DNA of 64,000 nt from Solilutibacter silvestris. GTDB taxonomy: Bacteria; Pseudomonadota; Gammaproteobacteria; Xanthomonadales; Xanthomonadaceae. Under the pieces are notes generated by a model. It saw only the letters and a list, made by a program, of their open reading frames with translations, searched no databases and was not told the origin of the DNA. The translations under genes were made by a program, and so were the position numbers. Below are positions 1 to 8,245 of the stretch, piece by piece. The stretch's first letter is position 1, and the number at the start of each line of letters is the position of its first letter. The stretch lies in contig NZ_NPZB01000001.1 in assembly GCF_002895945.1 (NCBI RefSeq), positions 325,501-389,500 on the forward strand, in the 5' to 3' direction.

Positions 1-323
1 AGATTGCCGCAGACGATGCTGGAGGTGGACGGTTCCAGATAGTCGCGGCTGACCGAGGTGTTGACCAGCAAGCCGATCTTGTCGGCCTCGATGCCGGCGT
101 CCAGCAACGCCTTGCGTGCGGCCAGCGTGGCGGCATCCGAAGCCTGCATGTCGGCATCCCACAGGCGACGCGTATGCACGCCAGCGACGTCGTTGAGCAC
201 GTCGGTCTTGATGCCAAGCCGTTCCAGAACAGGCTGGAGACGAATGTTGATTTCGTCCGACGTCAGCGTGTGTGGCGCATCGATATGGGCGAGGCCGGCG
301 ATGGCGACGTTCTTGAACAACAT
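1..323 (-). CDS. oleA: Partial OleA-type 3-oxoacyl synthase III (N-terminal 107 residues)
   Basis: The reverse strand from the ATG at 323 encodes a protein beginning MLFKNVAIAGLAHIDAPHTL and containing LLVNTSVSRDYLEPSTSSIV, which closely matches OleA of Xanthomonas. OleA is a cytosolic thiolase-fold enzyme that condenses two fatty acyl-CoAs head to head to a beta-keto acid, the first step of long-chain olefin synthesis. The gene runs off the window, so the catalytic cysteine and the rest of the ole cluster cannot be seen. An ordinary FabH is the alternative, but the N-terminus fits OleA better. Confidence 0.8.
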   Translation of the reverse strand, partial: MLFKNVAIAGLAHIDAPHTLTSDEINIRLQPVLERLGIKTDVLNDVAGVHTRRLWDADMQASDAATLAARKALLDAGIEADKIGLLVNTSVSRDYLEPSTSSIVCGN

Positions 324-403
324 GGGGCGCGCAACCTGAACAGGAGCAAGCCGCATAGAATAGCGCGTTTTTCGCCCTCCCCGGGCAAATGTCACCCTGC
401 GCT

Positions 404-721
404 TCAGCGCGTGCAACGCCAGACTTCGAAGCTTTGACTGCCGTCGGCGCTGGGCGCTTCCCGCGGGCTGACGGTGTTGGCGCCGATCTTGGCCGCCTCC
501 TGGCGCGCCAGCGTTTCCAGTTCGTCCTTCACCCGCAGCTGGTTGCGCTTGACCATGGCGAAGCCGCTGGTGACCGAGACTTCCACCCGCCCTGCGGGGG
601 CGCAGCCGGTCGGCGCCGCAGCGACCACCTGGACGCGTTCGGCTTCCGGGGTCATCGGGGCGAGGGAGCAGCCGGCCAGCACGAGGGCAGCGGCGATCGA
701 GGTCAGTGCGAAACGATGCAT
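404..721 (-). CDS. Small DUF4156 family lipoprotein
   Basis: This 105-residue protein starts MHRFALTSIAAALVLAGCSL, a signal peptide with lipobox LAGC (Cys about residue 18), so it should be a lipid-anchored periplasmic or outer-membrane protein. The rest resembles the DUF4156 family: a valine-rich core, a conserved G-F-A-M-V-K-R-N-Q segment, and a C-terminal Trp-Arg-Cys. The family has no established function. It lies between oleA and the M16 protease gene, all on the minus strand, with no sign of tight coupling. Confidence 0.7.
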   Translation of the reverse strand: MHRFALTSIAAALVLAGCSLAPMTPEAERVQVVAAAPTGCAPAGRVEVSVTSGFAMVKRNQLRVKDELETLARQEAAKIGANTVSPREAPSADGSQSFEVWRCTR

Positions 722-748
722 GGCCCGAGTCTAGCCCACGGATGATGA

Positions 749-782
749 GCACGCGCTGGCCGAATGTGTGGCCAGCGCGTGC
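749..782. repeat. 13-bp perfect hairpin sharing the dispersed-repeat end sequence
   Basis: GCACGCGCTGGCC (749-761) pairs perfectly with GGCCAGCGCGTGC (770-782) around an 8-nt loop. It sits eight bases beyond the stop of the minus-strand M16 gene and could end its transcript, but no U-run follows on either strand. The arm shares GCACGCGCTGG with the inverted ends of the element at 35147-35495, so it may be a solo piece of the same repeat family. Confidence 0.6.
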
Positions 783-790
783 CCTGAGTC

Positions 791-3637
791 TTACTTCTTG
801 CCAACCGCCGCCTTGCCACCAGCATCGATCACCGTGACTTCGCCGAGGTTGAGCGCACGCACCGGCGCCTCGATCTTCGACAGATCACCCACCACCACCC
901 ACGTCAGCGCGTTGGGATCGATGGTCTTGATCGCTTCCGCGACCTGCGCCGGCGTCAGGTTGGCGATCTGCGCGTTGCGCACCTGGATCCAGTTGTCGGG
1001 ACGGCCGTAACGCACGATCCCGGTCATGGTGCCGAGCACCGCACCCGCGGTTTCATACGCGCCGGGCTGGCCCCGCAGTTCGTTGTTCACCACCTTGGTG
1101 ACCTCGTCCTGCGATGCCGGATGCTTGCCGGTGGCGTACTCGCTGATCTCGCGGCGCGCTTCCGCGATCGACTCGGCGGTTTTGTCGATCTGCACCGGCG
1201 CCATCGCCAGCCACGGCCGCTGGCCCTGCGCGTCCACCGTCATGCTGCGCGCACCGTACGACCAGTGCTTGGCCTCGCGCAGGTTCATGTTGAGGCGCGA
1301 GGAGAACACGCCACCAAGGATGTCGTTGGCCATCGACAACTTCACCGCGCCGGCATCGCGGGTCGATGGCACCAGTTCGGCGGCGATGATGTTGGCCTGC
1401 ACCGCGCCCGGCTGGTCGATCAGGAACACCCGCGGCTTCGACGGCAACGCCACTGTCGGCAGGTTCACTGCCTTCGGCGCGACACCGTCGCCCTTCCAGT
1501 CGCCGAGATGGCGATTGAGCACCGGCAACAGCTTGGCCATCGTGGTGTCACCAACGACGACCAGCGTCGCGCCTTCCGGACGCACCCAGGCGCGGCGGTA
1601 GGCGTCGAGGTCATCGCGCGAAATCGTCGCCACCGAGGCTTCGGTGCCCGAGCCGGTCAACGGCATCGCATAGGGATGGCCTTCGCCGTACAGCAGCGGC
1701 GGCAGCACGCGCAGCGCCGATGTGGTCGGCTGCGCCTTTTCCTGGCGGATGCCGGCGATGCGCGTCGCCTTGACGCGATCGATATCGGACGGGTTGAACG
1801 TCGGCTTGCGCAGCATGTCGGCGAACAGATCGACCGAAGCATCGAGGTTGCTGGTCAGCGCCGACAGCGTGGCCGATGAACCGTCGAGGCCCGCACTCGA
1901 GCCCAACTGTGCACCCAGCGCTTCCGCCGCCGACTTGAACGTCAACGCATCGCGCGTGCCCGCGCCTTCGCGCAACATGCCCATCGCGAACGACGCCGCA
2001 CCGAGCTTGCCGCCGCTGTCGCTGGAATAGCCGCCGTTGAACAGGTAGTTCATCTGCACCACGGGAATCTCGTGGCGTTCGGCGAGGATCACCGTGGTGC
2101 CGTTGTCGAGCGTGCCGCGCTGCATCGTCGGGAAGGTCAGCGTCGGGAAACTGTCGACCTTGGGCACGCCGGTCTTGCGGTCGACGTCGCTGGCGATGGT
2201 CTTGTACTTCGGATCGACCTTCGGCACCACGAACGGCGCCGGCTTCACCGTCGGATCTTCCGCCAGCGCCTTGCGCGCGCCCGGCTCGATCACGAAGACG
2301 TGGCTCGGCTTCTTCAGCCAGGCATTGGCGGCCTTGGCGACATCGGCCGCGCTCGCACCCTGCACATTGGCGATGCTGGTGCGGAAACAACCAGGATTGC
2401 CGGTGTAGATGGTGCACGATGCCAGCGCATCGGCCTTGCCGCCGAAACCGCCGATGCGCTCGATGCCGCGAATGAACCCGGCGGTGAAGGTGGTGCGTGC
2501 GCGCGACATTTCATCGGCGTTCGGGCCTTCACGCAAGAGCTTTTGCAATTCCTCGTCGATCACCGCTTCGACTTTCTTCGGATCGACGCCCTGCTTCACC
2601 ATCGCGGTAACGATGAAATTGCCGCTGAGTTGTGACGCATCATTCGACACGCTCACCGAATCCACCAACTTGTCCTGGTAGACGAGGCGGCGATCGAGGC
2701 GCGAACTGGCGCTGCCACCCAGCACCTGTGCGAACAGATCGAGCATGTCGGAATCGCGCGTGCCCGTTTGCGCCACGTTCCACACCCGCATCATCCGCAC
2801 CTGCGGCACCTTGTCCTGCAATACGGTGCGCCCACTTTCCTTCAGCGGCGCCGGATCGGGCTTCACCACCGCCATGGTCGGCGACGCCGGAATATCACCG
2901 AAATAGCGCGCGACCTTCTGCTTCGCGGTGGCGAGATCGATGTCGCCGGCCAGCACCAGCACCGCGTTGTTGGGGCCGTACCAGGTGCGGAACCAGGTCT
3001 TGACGTCATCGAGGCTGGCGGCGTCGAGATCGCTCATCGAACCGATCACGGTGTGGTGGTAGGGATGTCCCTTCGGGTACATCGTCTTCGTCATCACGTT
3101 CCACACCTGGCCATAGGGCTGGTTCTCGCCCTGGCGCTTTTCGTTCTGGACCACGCCGCGTTGTTCGTCGAGCACGCCTTGGTCGATCGCACCGAGCAGG
3201 TGGCCCATGCGATCGGATTCCATCCACAACGCCATGTCGAGCGCGGTGGTCGGCACGTTCTCGAAATAGTTGGTGCGATCGGTATTGGTGGTGCCGTTCT
3301 GGCCGGTCGCGCCAGCCTGTTCGAACGGCGGGAAGTAGTCGCCCGGATGGTTTTCCGAACCGTTGAACATCAGGTGTTCGAACAGATGCGCGAATCCGGT
3401 GCGTCCAGCCGGCTCGTTGAGGCTGCCGACGTGATACCAGATGTTGACCGCCACGATCGGCGCCTTGTGATCCTCGTGCACGATCACCCGCAAGCCGTTG
3501 GGCAAGGTGAACTGCTGATAGGGAATATCGACTGCGGGCGCGTTGTTCTTCGCGGCGAACGCGGTCGTGGGCGCAACACTGCAGGTAATTGCGGCGATGG
3601 CAAGTGCAAGTACGGCGTGGCGGTTCTTCAAACGCAT
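791..3637 (-). CDS. Periplasmic M16 family zinc metallopeptidase (two-domain pitrilysin-like)
   Basis: The 948-residue protein has an N-terminal signal peptide (about residues 1-29, ending TAFA) and two tandem M16 halves. The first half carries the inverted zinc motif H-L-F-E-H at residues 84-88, with the further glutamates expected near VVQNEKRQGENQPYG. The second half (from about residue 500, TLDNGTTVILAERHEIP) keeps the fold but lacks HxxEH, as is usual when it only helps form the chamber. The likely role is degradation of periplasmic peptides. It is transcribed alone; the upstream neighbour trmL is divergent. Confidence 0.9.
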   Translation of the reverse strand: MRLKNRHAVLALAIAAITCSVAPTTAFAAKNNAPAVDIPYQQFTLPNGLRVIVHEDHKAPIVAVNIWYHVGSLNEPAGRTGFAHLFEHLMFNGSENHPGDYFPPFEQAGATGQNGTTNTDRTNYFENVPTTALDMALWMESDRMGHLLGAIDQGVLDEQRGVVQNEKRQGENQPYGQVWNVMTKTMYPKGHPYHHTVIGSMSDLDAASLDDVKTWFRTWYGPNNAVLVLAGDIDLATAKQKVARYFGDIPASPTMAVVKPDPAPLKESGRTVLQDKVPQVRMMRVWNVAQTGTRDSDMLDLFAQVLGGSASSRLDRRLVYQDKLVDSVSVSNDASQLSGNFIVTAMVKQGVDPKKVEAVIDEELQKLLREGPNADEMSRARTTFTAGFIRGIERIGGFGGKADALASCTIYTGNPGCFRTSIANVQGASAADVAKAANAWLKKPSHVFVIEPGARKALAEDPTVKPAPFVVPKVDPKYKTIASDVDRKTGVPKVDSFPTLTFPTMQRGTLDNGTTVILAERHEIPVVQMNYLFNGGYSSDSGGKLGAASFAMGMLREGAGTRDALTFKSAAEALGAQLGSSAGLDGSSATLSALTSNLDASVDLFADMLRKPTFNPSDIDRVKATRIAGIRQEKAQPTTSALRVLPPLLYGEGHPYAMPLTGSGTEASVATISRDDLDAYRRAWVRPEGATLVVVGDTTMAKLLPVLNRHLGDWKGDGVAPKAVNLPTVALPSKPRVFLIDQPGAVQANIIAAELVPSTRDAGAVKLSMANDILGGVFSSRLNMNLREAKHWSYGARSMTVDAQGQRPWLAMAPVQIDKTAESIAEARREISEYATGKHPASQDEVTKVVNNELRGQPGAYETAGAVLGTMTGIVRYGRPDNWIQVRNAQIANLTPAQVAEAIKTIDPNALTWVVVGDLSKIEAPVRALNLGEVTVIDAGGKAAVGKK

Positions 3638-3750
3638 CGGGTTCCTCCCCTTGGTGACAGAACCTGCAAGCCTAAGCGTTCATCGCAGCGAATACACTGC
3701 CCGAAGGTCATTCCCCGGCCAATCCTTGCTGAATCGCTGAAGACATTCCC

Positions 3751-4215
3751 GTGTTGCACGTCATCCTTCATCAACCCGAAATCCCGCCCAACACCGGCAA
3801 CGTGATTCGCCTGTGCGCCAACACCGGCGCGCGATTGCATCTGGTGGAACCACTGGGGTTTTCCATCGACGATCGCCAACTCAGGCGTGCCGGACTCGAC
3901 TACCACGAGTACGCCGAGATGCGCGTCCATGCTTCGCTGGAGGCGGCACTGGCGACGATCGGCCCGACCCGGGTGTTCGCCCTCACCACCCGCGGCCACC
4001 TGCGCCACGATCAGGTCGAATGGCAGGCCGGCGACACCCTGCTGTTCGGTTCCGAGACCGCCGGATTGCCGGACGCCGTTATGAAAACGATTTCAGACGA
4101 ACGGCGCATTCGGCTACCGATGCGGCCGGAAAATCGCAGCTTGAACCTCTCGAATGCGGTGGCTGTCACGGTTTTCGAGGCGTGGCGACAGCTCGGCTTC
4201 GCCGGCGCAACATGA
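3751..4215 (+). CDS. trmL: tRNA (cytidine/uridine-34 2'-O-)-methyltransferase TrmL
   Basis: This 154-residue protein is a full-length single-domain SPOUT methyltransferase. It opens [20 protein letters not shown] and has the knot motifs [11 protein letters not shown] (about 90-100) and [12 protein letters not shown] (about 128-140) that bind S-adenosylmethionine. TrmL 2'-O-methylates the wobble nucleotide of tRNA-Leu. It is divergent from the M16 gene and followed about 140 bases later by a strong intrinsic terminator. Confidence 0.93.
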   Translation: MLHVILHQPEIPPNTGNVIRLCANTGARLHLVEPLGFSIDDRQLRRAGLDYHEYAEMRVHASLEAALATIGPTRVFALTTRGHLRHDQVEWQAGDTLLFGSETAGLPDAVMKTISDERRIRLPMRPENRSLNLSNAVAVTVFEAWRQLGFAGAT

Positions 4216-4355
4216 CCAGGCACGCCAATTGGTGAACTGCTGGGTTTACATTCAGGCAAAGTCGATATTTCACCGTCATAATCCATCCCGCAGCACGGAT
4301 GACTCCCCTCATCGTCTGCACGACGCGTCTCACCCCCTCCCCGGGACGCGTCCCC

Positions 4356-4388
4356 AAGGCCCGGGCAACCCCCGGGCCTTGCCTTTTT
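4356..4388 (+). terminator. Intrinsic terminator downstream of trmL
   Basis: AAGGCCCGGG (4356-4365) and CCCGGGCCTT (4371-4380) form a perfect 10-bp stem with a CAACC loop, followed by GCCTTTTT (4381-4388). The T-run reads on the plus strand, so it terminates transcripts coming from trmL or from something in 4216-4355. It abuts the stop codon of the convergent gpsA. Confidence 0.85.
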
Positions 4389-5422
4389 CAGGCCCGGGAA
4401 AACAGCGTGGCCGGGTATTCCGGCTTTTGATCGCGCGCCAGCAGGCGGCGCATGCCTTCGGCGGGCGAATAGTCGCCGTGCAGCACATCGCGGACGCCAC
4501 GACTGATCGGCAGGTCGATGCCGTGGCGATCCGCCAGCCGCATCACTTCGTCGGCGGTCTGGATCGATTCCACCACCTGACCGATGGCCCTCACCGCTTC
4601 CTCGATCGATTGGCCGCGCCCGAGCGCCAGGCCCAGCCGGCGGTTGCGCGAGAGGTCGCCGGTGCAGGTCAGCACCAGATCGCCGAGCCCGGCGAGGCCC
4701 ATCAGGGTTTCCGGTTGCGCGCCCATGGCCGCGGACAAGCGCAGCATTTCGTTGAGACCGCGGGTAATCAAGCCGGCGCGCGCGTTCAAGCCGAGCTCCA
4801 TGCCATCGGCGACGCCGGTGGCGACCGCCAGCACGTTCTTCATCGCGCCACCCAATTCGGCGCCGACCATGTCTTCGCCGGTATAGGCGCGGAAATCGGG
4901 GCCGTGGAGGATGTCGGCAACACGCTGGCCGAAGGCCGGCGTATCGGAATGGACGGTCAGCGCGGTGGGCAGACCAAGCGCGACTTCCTTGGCGAACGAT
5001 GGTCCGGTGACCACCGCCAGCGGTACGTCGTCACCGAGCAGATCGGCGGCGACTTCATGCAGGAAACGGCCAGAACCGGGCTCGAAGCCCTTGGTTGCCC
5101 ATGCCAGCCCGGTGCCCGGGCGGCGATGCGGCGCGATCAGCGCCACCGTTTCCGCGAAGGCGTGCGATGGCACCACCACCAGCAACAGATCGGCGCTGGC
5201 GACTGCGGCGGCGAGCCCGGTCGTCGCACGCAGGGTGTCCGGCAAGGCGATGCCGGGCAGGTAACGCGGGTTTTCGTGGCGATGCTGGATCGCCTCGATT
5301 GCCACAGGGTCGCGGCCCCACAGCAAGGTGTCCTCGCCGTGGCGCGCGATCAATGCGGCGAGCGCGGTGCCCCAGGAGCCCGCGCCCAACACCACCACCG
5401 AAGTGGCTACTTCAGCCGTCAT
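4388..5422 (-). CDS. gpsA: NAD(P)H-dependent glycerol-3-phosphate dehydrogenase
   Basis: The 344-residue protein has the N-terminal dinucleotide fold [14 protein letters not shown] (residues 9-22) and the catalytic lysine region [18 protein letters not shown]. GpsA reduces dihydroxyacetone phosphate to sn-glycerol-3-phosphate in the cytosol for phospholipid synthesis. It lies 18 bases after secB on the same strand, the usual proteobacterial pairing, so the two are probably co-transcribed. Its length is normal for the family. Confidence 0.96.
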   Translation of the reverse strand: MTAEVATSVVVLGAGSWGTALAALIARHGEDTLLWGRDPVAIEAIQHRHENPRYLPGIALPDTLRATTGLAAAVASADLLLVVVPSHAFAETVALIAPHRRPGTGLAWATKGFEPGSGRFLHEVAADLLGDDVPLAVVTGPSFAKEVALGLPTALTVHSDTPAFGQRVADILHGPDFRAYTGEDMVGAELGGAMKNVLAVATGVADGMELGLNARAGLITRGLNEMLRLSAAMGAQPETLMGLAGLGDLVLTCTGDLSRNRRLGLALGRGQSIEEAVRAIGQVVESIQTADEVMRLADRHGIDLPISRGVRDVLHGDYSPAEGMRRLLARDQKPEYPATLFSRA

Positions 5423-5440
5423 CGGCTCAGGAAGCCTTGA

Positions 5441-5965
5441 TTAGGCGTTCCCGGCCGTCTCCGTGCCGGATTCCAGCGCGGTACCTTCGCCCTGGGTGGC
5501 ACGCTGGCGCAGGCCTTCGGCATACAGCGCGTCGAAGTTGATCGGCTGCAGGTAGAACGGCGGGAAGCCGCCACCATTGATCAATTCGCTGATCGCCTGG
5601 CGCGCGTACGGATAGAGGATGCTAGGGCAATGCGAACCAAGCATGGCGTCGAGGCTGGCGGCGTCGAAACCGCTGAGGCCGAACACGCCGGCCTGCTGCA
5701 CTTCGGCGAGGTAGGCGGTCTTGCCATTCAGCGTGCAGGTCAGGGTCACGCCCAGCACCACTTCATAGGCATTCTCGGCCACCTGGCCAACGCGCTGGTT
5801 GAGGTTCATCTGCAGGTCCGGCTGGCCCTGTTCGCTGAACACGACCGGAGCATTCGGAGCCTCGAACGAGACGTCGCGGGTGTAGATCTTTTCGACGCTG
5901 AAGGTCGCGCCCTGCTCTTCGGCAGCGGCCGGCGCGATGGCGCCGTTGGTGGTCTCATCGGACAT
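5441..5965 (-). CDS. secB: Protein-export chaperone SecB
   Basis: This 174-residue acidic protein carries the SecB core: [19 protein letters not shown], then [17 protein letters not shown], and [32 protein letters not shown]. SecB is a cytosolic tetramer that keeps preproteins unfolded and hands them to SecA. It is slightly longer than the E. coli protein because of a low-complexity N-terminus and C-terminal tail. Rhodanese lies upstream and gpsA downstream on the same strand. Confidence 0.96.
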   Translation of the reverse strand: MSDETTNGAIAPAAAEEQGATFSVEKIYTRDVSFEAPNAPVVFSEQGQPDLQMNLNQRVGQVAENAYEVVLGVTLTCTLNGKTAYLAEVQQAGVFGLSGFDAASLDAMLGSHCPSILYPYARQAISELINGGGFPPFYLQPINFDALYAEGLRQRATQGEGTALESGTETAGNA

Positions 5966-6055
5966 GGAATGCTCCAGTAACTGTTTCGAATTGGGAATCG
6001 CCGATTATCGCACGAAGGTGCGACCCACCTTGGATGGGTGCGCCCTGCCCTGAAA

Positions 6056-6490
6056 TCAACGGCCCTTGACCAACGGCAGGTCAGCGCCGAGCCAGCCGCC
6101 GATGCCGCCATCAAGCACATAAACCTTCTCGAATCCGGCCTTGGCCAACCGCGCAGCGGCGCCGCCGGCGGTTTGCCCGGTCTTGCACACCAGCACCACC
6201 GGCAGCGATTTCGCGCCGGACAGCTGCTTGTTCTCGGCATCGAACTGGCTCATTTGTACGTTGCGCGATCCGGCGATGTGGCCGGCCTGGAAATCGTTGA
6301 TCGGGCGCAGGTCGATCACTAGCGCGTTGTCATGGTTGATCAGTCCGGTCAATTGCGCCGGCTTCAGCGTCTTCCAGCCCTGCATCAGGCGCATCACCTC
6401 GGTGACCACGAGTGCCACGGTAATGCCGGCCAGGGCCAGCGACATCATCAGGTTGCGGCCGGCGAATGCGATCAGGTCTTGCAGGGTCAC
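6056..6490 (-). CDS. Membrane-anchored rhodanese-like protein (YibN type)
   Basis: The chosen GTG start (6490) gives 144 residues beginning with a TLQDLIAFAGRN segment and one transmembrane helix (LALAGITVALVVTEVM). A single rhodanese domain follows, with the active-site loop VCKTGQTAGGAA; the Cys could carry a persulfide. An ATG further upstream at 6592 would overlap the preceding lipoprotein gene by 43 bases and add a non-conserved arginine/proline stretch, so I reject it. The substrate is unknown. A rhodanese gene immediately before secB is common in Gammaproteobacteria. Confidence 0.8.
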   Translation of the reverse strand: MTLQDLIAFAGRNLMMSLALAGITVALVVTEVMRLMQGWKTLKPAQLTGLINHDNALVIDLRPINDFQAGHIAGSRNVQMSQFDAENKQLSGAKSLPVVLVCKTGQTAGGAAARLAKAGFEKVYVLDGGIGGWLGADLPLVKGR

Positions 6491-6549
6491 GGGAAATCCG
6501 GGTTGCGCGAGCGGATGGCGATTATGCCGCAGCGGGATCGCGGGCAGGT

Positions 6550-6969
6550 TTATTGGCCGTTCCAGAAATCCGGCAACCCCGAGGTCACCCACCAGGTTTT
6601 GGCGGCGGCATCGTAGTGCCAGGTCTCGCGATACGTCACCGTGCGCGCGGCCATGGTGTTGCGATTGGCGATCCCGATCTCGATAGTCCGCATGGCCTCG
6701 TCGGGGTCACCACCGGTGCTGTCCAGCACCTGGTAGGACGTCACCTGCAGCTGCTTGTAGCGCTCCAGTTCGAGGTCGGTGAGCGGGTGCGCGGCGCGCC
6801 ATGCCGGGTCCTGCTGCGCCCACGCGCCGCGGATATCGCCCCAACGCATCGTCGCGGAATAGGCGTACTGGGCCTTGTCCAGCGCGTTCGCCTTGGCGCG
6901 CGTGCCGGCACCGGCGCAGGCGGTGGCCAACAAGCCGAGCAACAACAGCAGGGTGCGGAGATGCTTCAT
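6550..6969 (-). CDS. Putative lipoprotein of unknown function
   Basis: This 139-residue protein begins MKHLRTLLLLLGLLATACAG, a signal peptide ending in the lipobox ATAC, so lipidation is likely. The mature part has many aromatic residues (YAYSATMRWGDIRGAWAQQDP; TVTYRETWHYDAAAKTWWVTSGLPDFW) and looks like a small beta-rich domain. I recognise no named family. It lies between the thioesterase-fold gene and rhodanese on the same strand, with gaps of 30 and about 60 bases. Confidence 0.65.
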   Translation of the reverse strand: MKHLRTLLLLLGLLATACAGAGTRAKANALDKAQYAYSATMRWGDIRGAWAQQDPAWRAAHPLTDLELERYKQLQVTSYQVLDSTGGDPDEAMRTIEIGIANRNTMAARTVTYRETWHYDAAAKTWWVTSGLPDFWNGQ

Positions 6970-6999
6970 CGTTCCGTCCGGCGAATGGATCGCGCCATC

Positions 7000-7473
7000 C
7001 TACTCCGGCCCGATTTCATCGGGCACGACCGCGACGTAGCGCGAATCCATGCTGGTGGCAACGCGACCATCACCACGACGCACGTCCGCCAGCACCTGGA
7101 AGGAGACGCGGCGACCCTGCGCGAGTTCGTTCAATACGACATCGGCGTCGATCGCCTCGGCGAACACGGCGCGGGCATCGAGGTCGTCGTACAGCGGGGC
7201 GCGATATTTCACCAGCGAATCGGCGACGTAGACCTCGGCCTTGATGCCGCGGCGTTCCAGCCATGCGGTGACCAGCCCCCAACCGGCCAGTGTCATCAGC
7301 GACACCAGGCTGCCGCCGAAGGCACAGCCCTTGTCGTTGATGTTGGCGGCAAGCGGCGCTTGCAGGCAGCAGCGCGTGTCATCGAGTTCGGCGAGACGCG
7401 GTTGCAACGCGGCGACCGGTGGCATGGCGTGCAGCAGCGTTTCGATGCGGGCGGGAAGATCGGTCTCGGGCAT
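7000..7473 (-). CDS. YiiD-type hotdog-fold thioesterase domain protein
   Basis: The 157 residues include LAANINDKGCAFGGSLVSLMTLAGWGLV, the hallmark hotdog-fold helix with N-D-K-G-x-A-F-G-G-S seen in the YiiD C-terminal / putative acyl-CoA thioesterase family. VYVADSLVKYRAPLYDDL follows. Unlike E. coli YiiD there is no N-terminal acetyltransferase domain; the standalone form is common in this order. The acyl substrate cannot be predicted. It is divergent from hemD, with only about 20 bases between the start codons. Confidence 0.75.
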   Translation of the reverse strand: MPETDLPARIETLLHAMPPVAALQPRLAELDDTRCCLQAPLAANINDKGCAFGGSLVSLMTLAGWGLVTAWLERRGIKAEVYVADSLVKYRAPLYDDLDARAVFAEAIDADVVLNELAQGRRVSFQVLADVRRGDGRVATSMDSRYVAVVPDEIGPE

Positions 7474-7492
7474 GGTGTGCGATTCTTGGTGG

Positions 7493-8245
7493 ATGAGGAC
7501 GCGGCGCGAACGCGAATGGTATGCGATCTCCCTGCGGCCACAGGGACAGCATCGGGCATTGCGTGATGCGGTGGCGCGCGCCGGCGGTCATTTGCTGGCG
7601 ATGTCGCCATTGCGGATCGTGGCGATGGCGGATGCGCAGACGCGTTCGCGCTTGGTTGATGCGCTGGAATGTCCGATGTGCGTTTTCACCAGTCCGAACG
7701 CAGTGGTCTGCGCGGCGCGATTGCAGGCGTTGGCGACGACGCATGCGATTGCCGTGGGATCAGGCACGGCGACGTCGCTGCATCGGCGTGGGGTGATCAA
7801 TGTTGCCGCGCCGAAGCGCATGGATAGTGAGGGCGTGCTTGATCTTCCGATGTTGCGCGATGTCTCCGGCCAGCGCATTGGCCTGGTGAGCGGCGCGGGC
7901 GGGCGCGGATTGATCGAGCGGACGTTGCACGAACGTGGCGCGGATGTGCTGCGTGCGGATGTTTATCGCCGTGATATGGCGGATTTTTCGCCGGCGGTGT
8001 TGCGAAAGTTCGACGCGATGCCTGCGGATGCGGTTCTGTTCGTGACCAGTGCGGAGGCGCTGGATGCGGCGCTTGGACAGCTGGATCCGTCGCGACGTTC
8101 GCGGATGATTTCACTACCGGTTGTGACCGCCAGCGAGCGCTTGCGCGATGTGTGTGCGCAGAAAGGATTCCGCGAAACCCGTGTTGCGGCATCGGCGCGG
8201 CCGCAGGATCTGGTCAGGGCCGCGCACCGTACGCCCATTCGTTGA
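7493..8245 (+). CDS. hemD: Uroporphyrinogen-III synthase
   Basis: From the ATG at 7493 the protein is 250 residues, normal for HemD. It carries ISLRPQGQHRALRDAVARAGG at the N-terminus, VFTSPNAV in the middle and a VLFVTSAEAL segment in the second lobe. HemD cyclises and inverts ring D of hydroxymethylbilane in tetrapyrrole synthesis. In-frame codons upstream to 7241 overlap the divergent thioesterase gene and are unlikely to be translated. Its 3' end overlaps the converging M1-like gene by about 30 bases. Confidence 0.85.
   Translation: MRTRREREWYAISLRPQGQHRALRDAVARAGGHLLAMSPLRIVAMADAQTRSRLVDALECPMCVFTSPNAVVCAARLQALATTHAIAVGSGTATSLHRRGVINVAAPKRMDSEGVLDLPMLRDVSGQRIGLVSGAGGRGLIERTLHERGADVLRADVYRRDMADFSPAVLRKFDAMPADAVLFVTSAEALDAALGQLDPSRRSRMISLPVVTASERLRDVCAQKGFRETRVAASARPQDLVRAAHRTPIR

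Noticed and set aside
4154-5440. A 428-codon plus-strand open frame across gpsA
   Set aside because: It runs antisense through gpsA, crosses the terminator at 4356-4388, and has the histidine/arginine/glutamine-rich look of a shadow.
6005-6050. Hairpins (GCAC/GTGC and ACCCA/TGGGT) before secB considered as a terminator or riboswitch
   Set aside because: The stems are short, there is no T-run on either strand, and no riboswitch core was recognised.
6491-6592. N-terminal extension of the rhodanese gene to the ATG at 6592
   Set aside because: It would overlap the upstream lipoprotein gene by 43 bases and add a Pro/Arg-rich stretch atypical of the family before the membrane helix.
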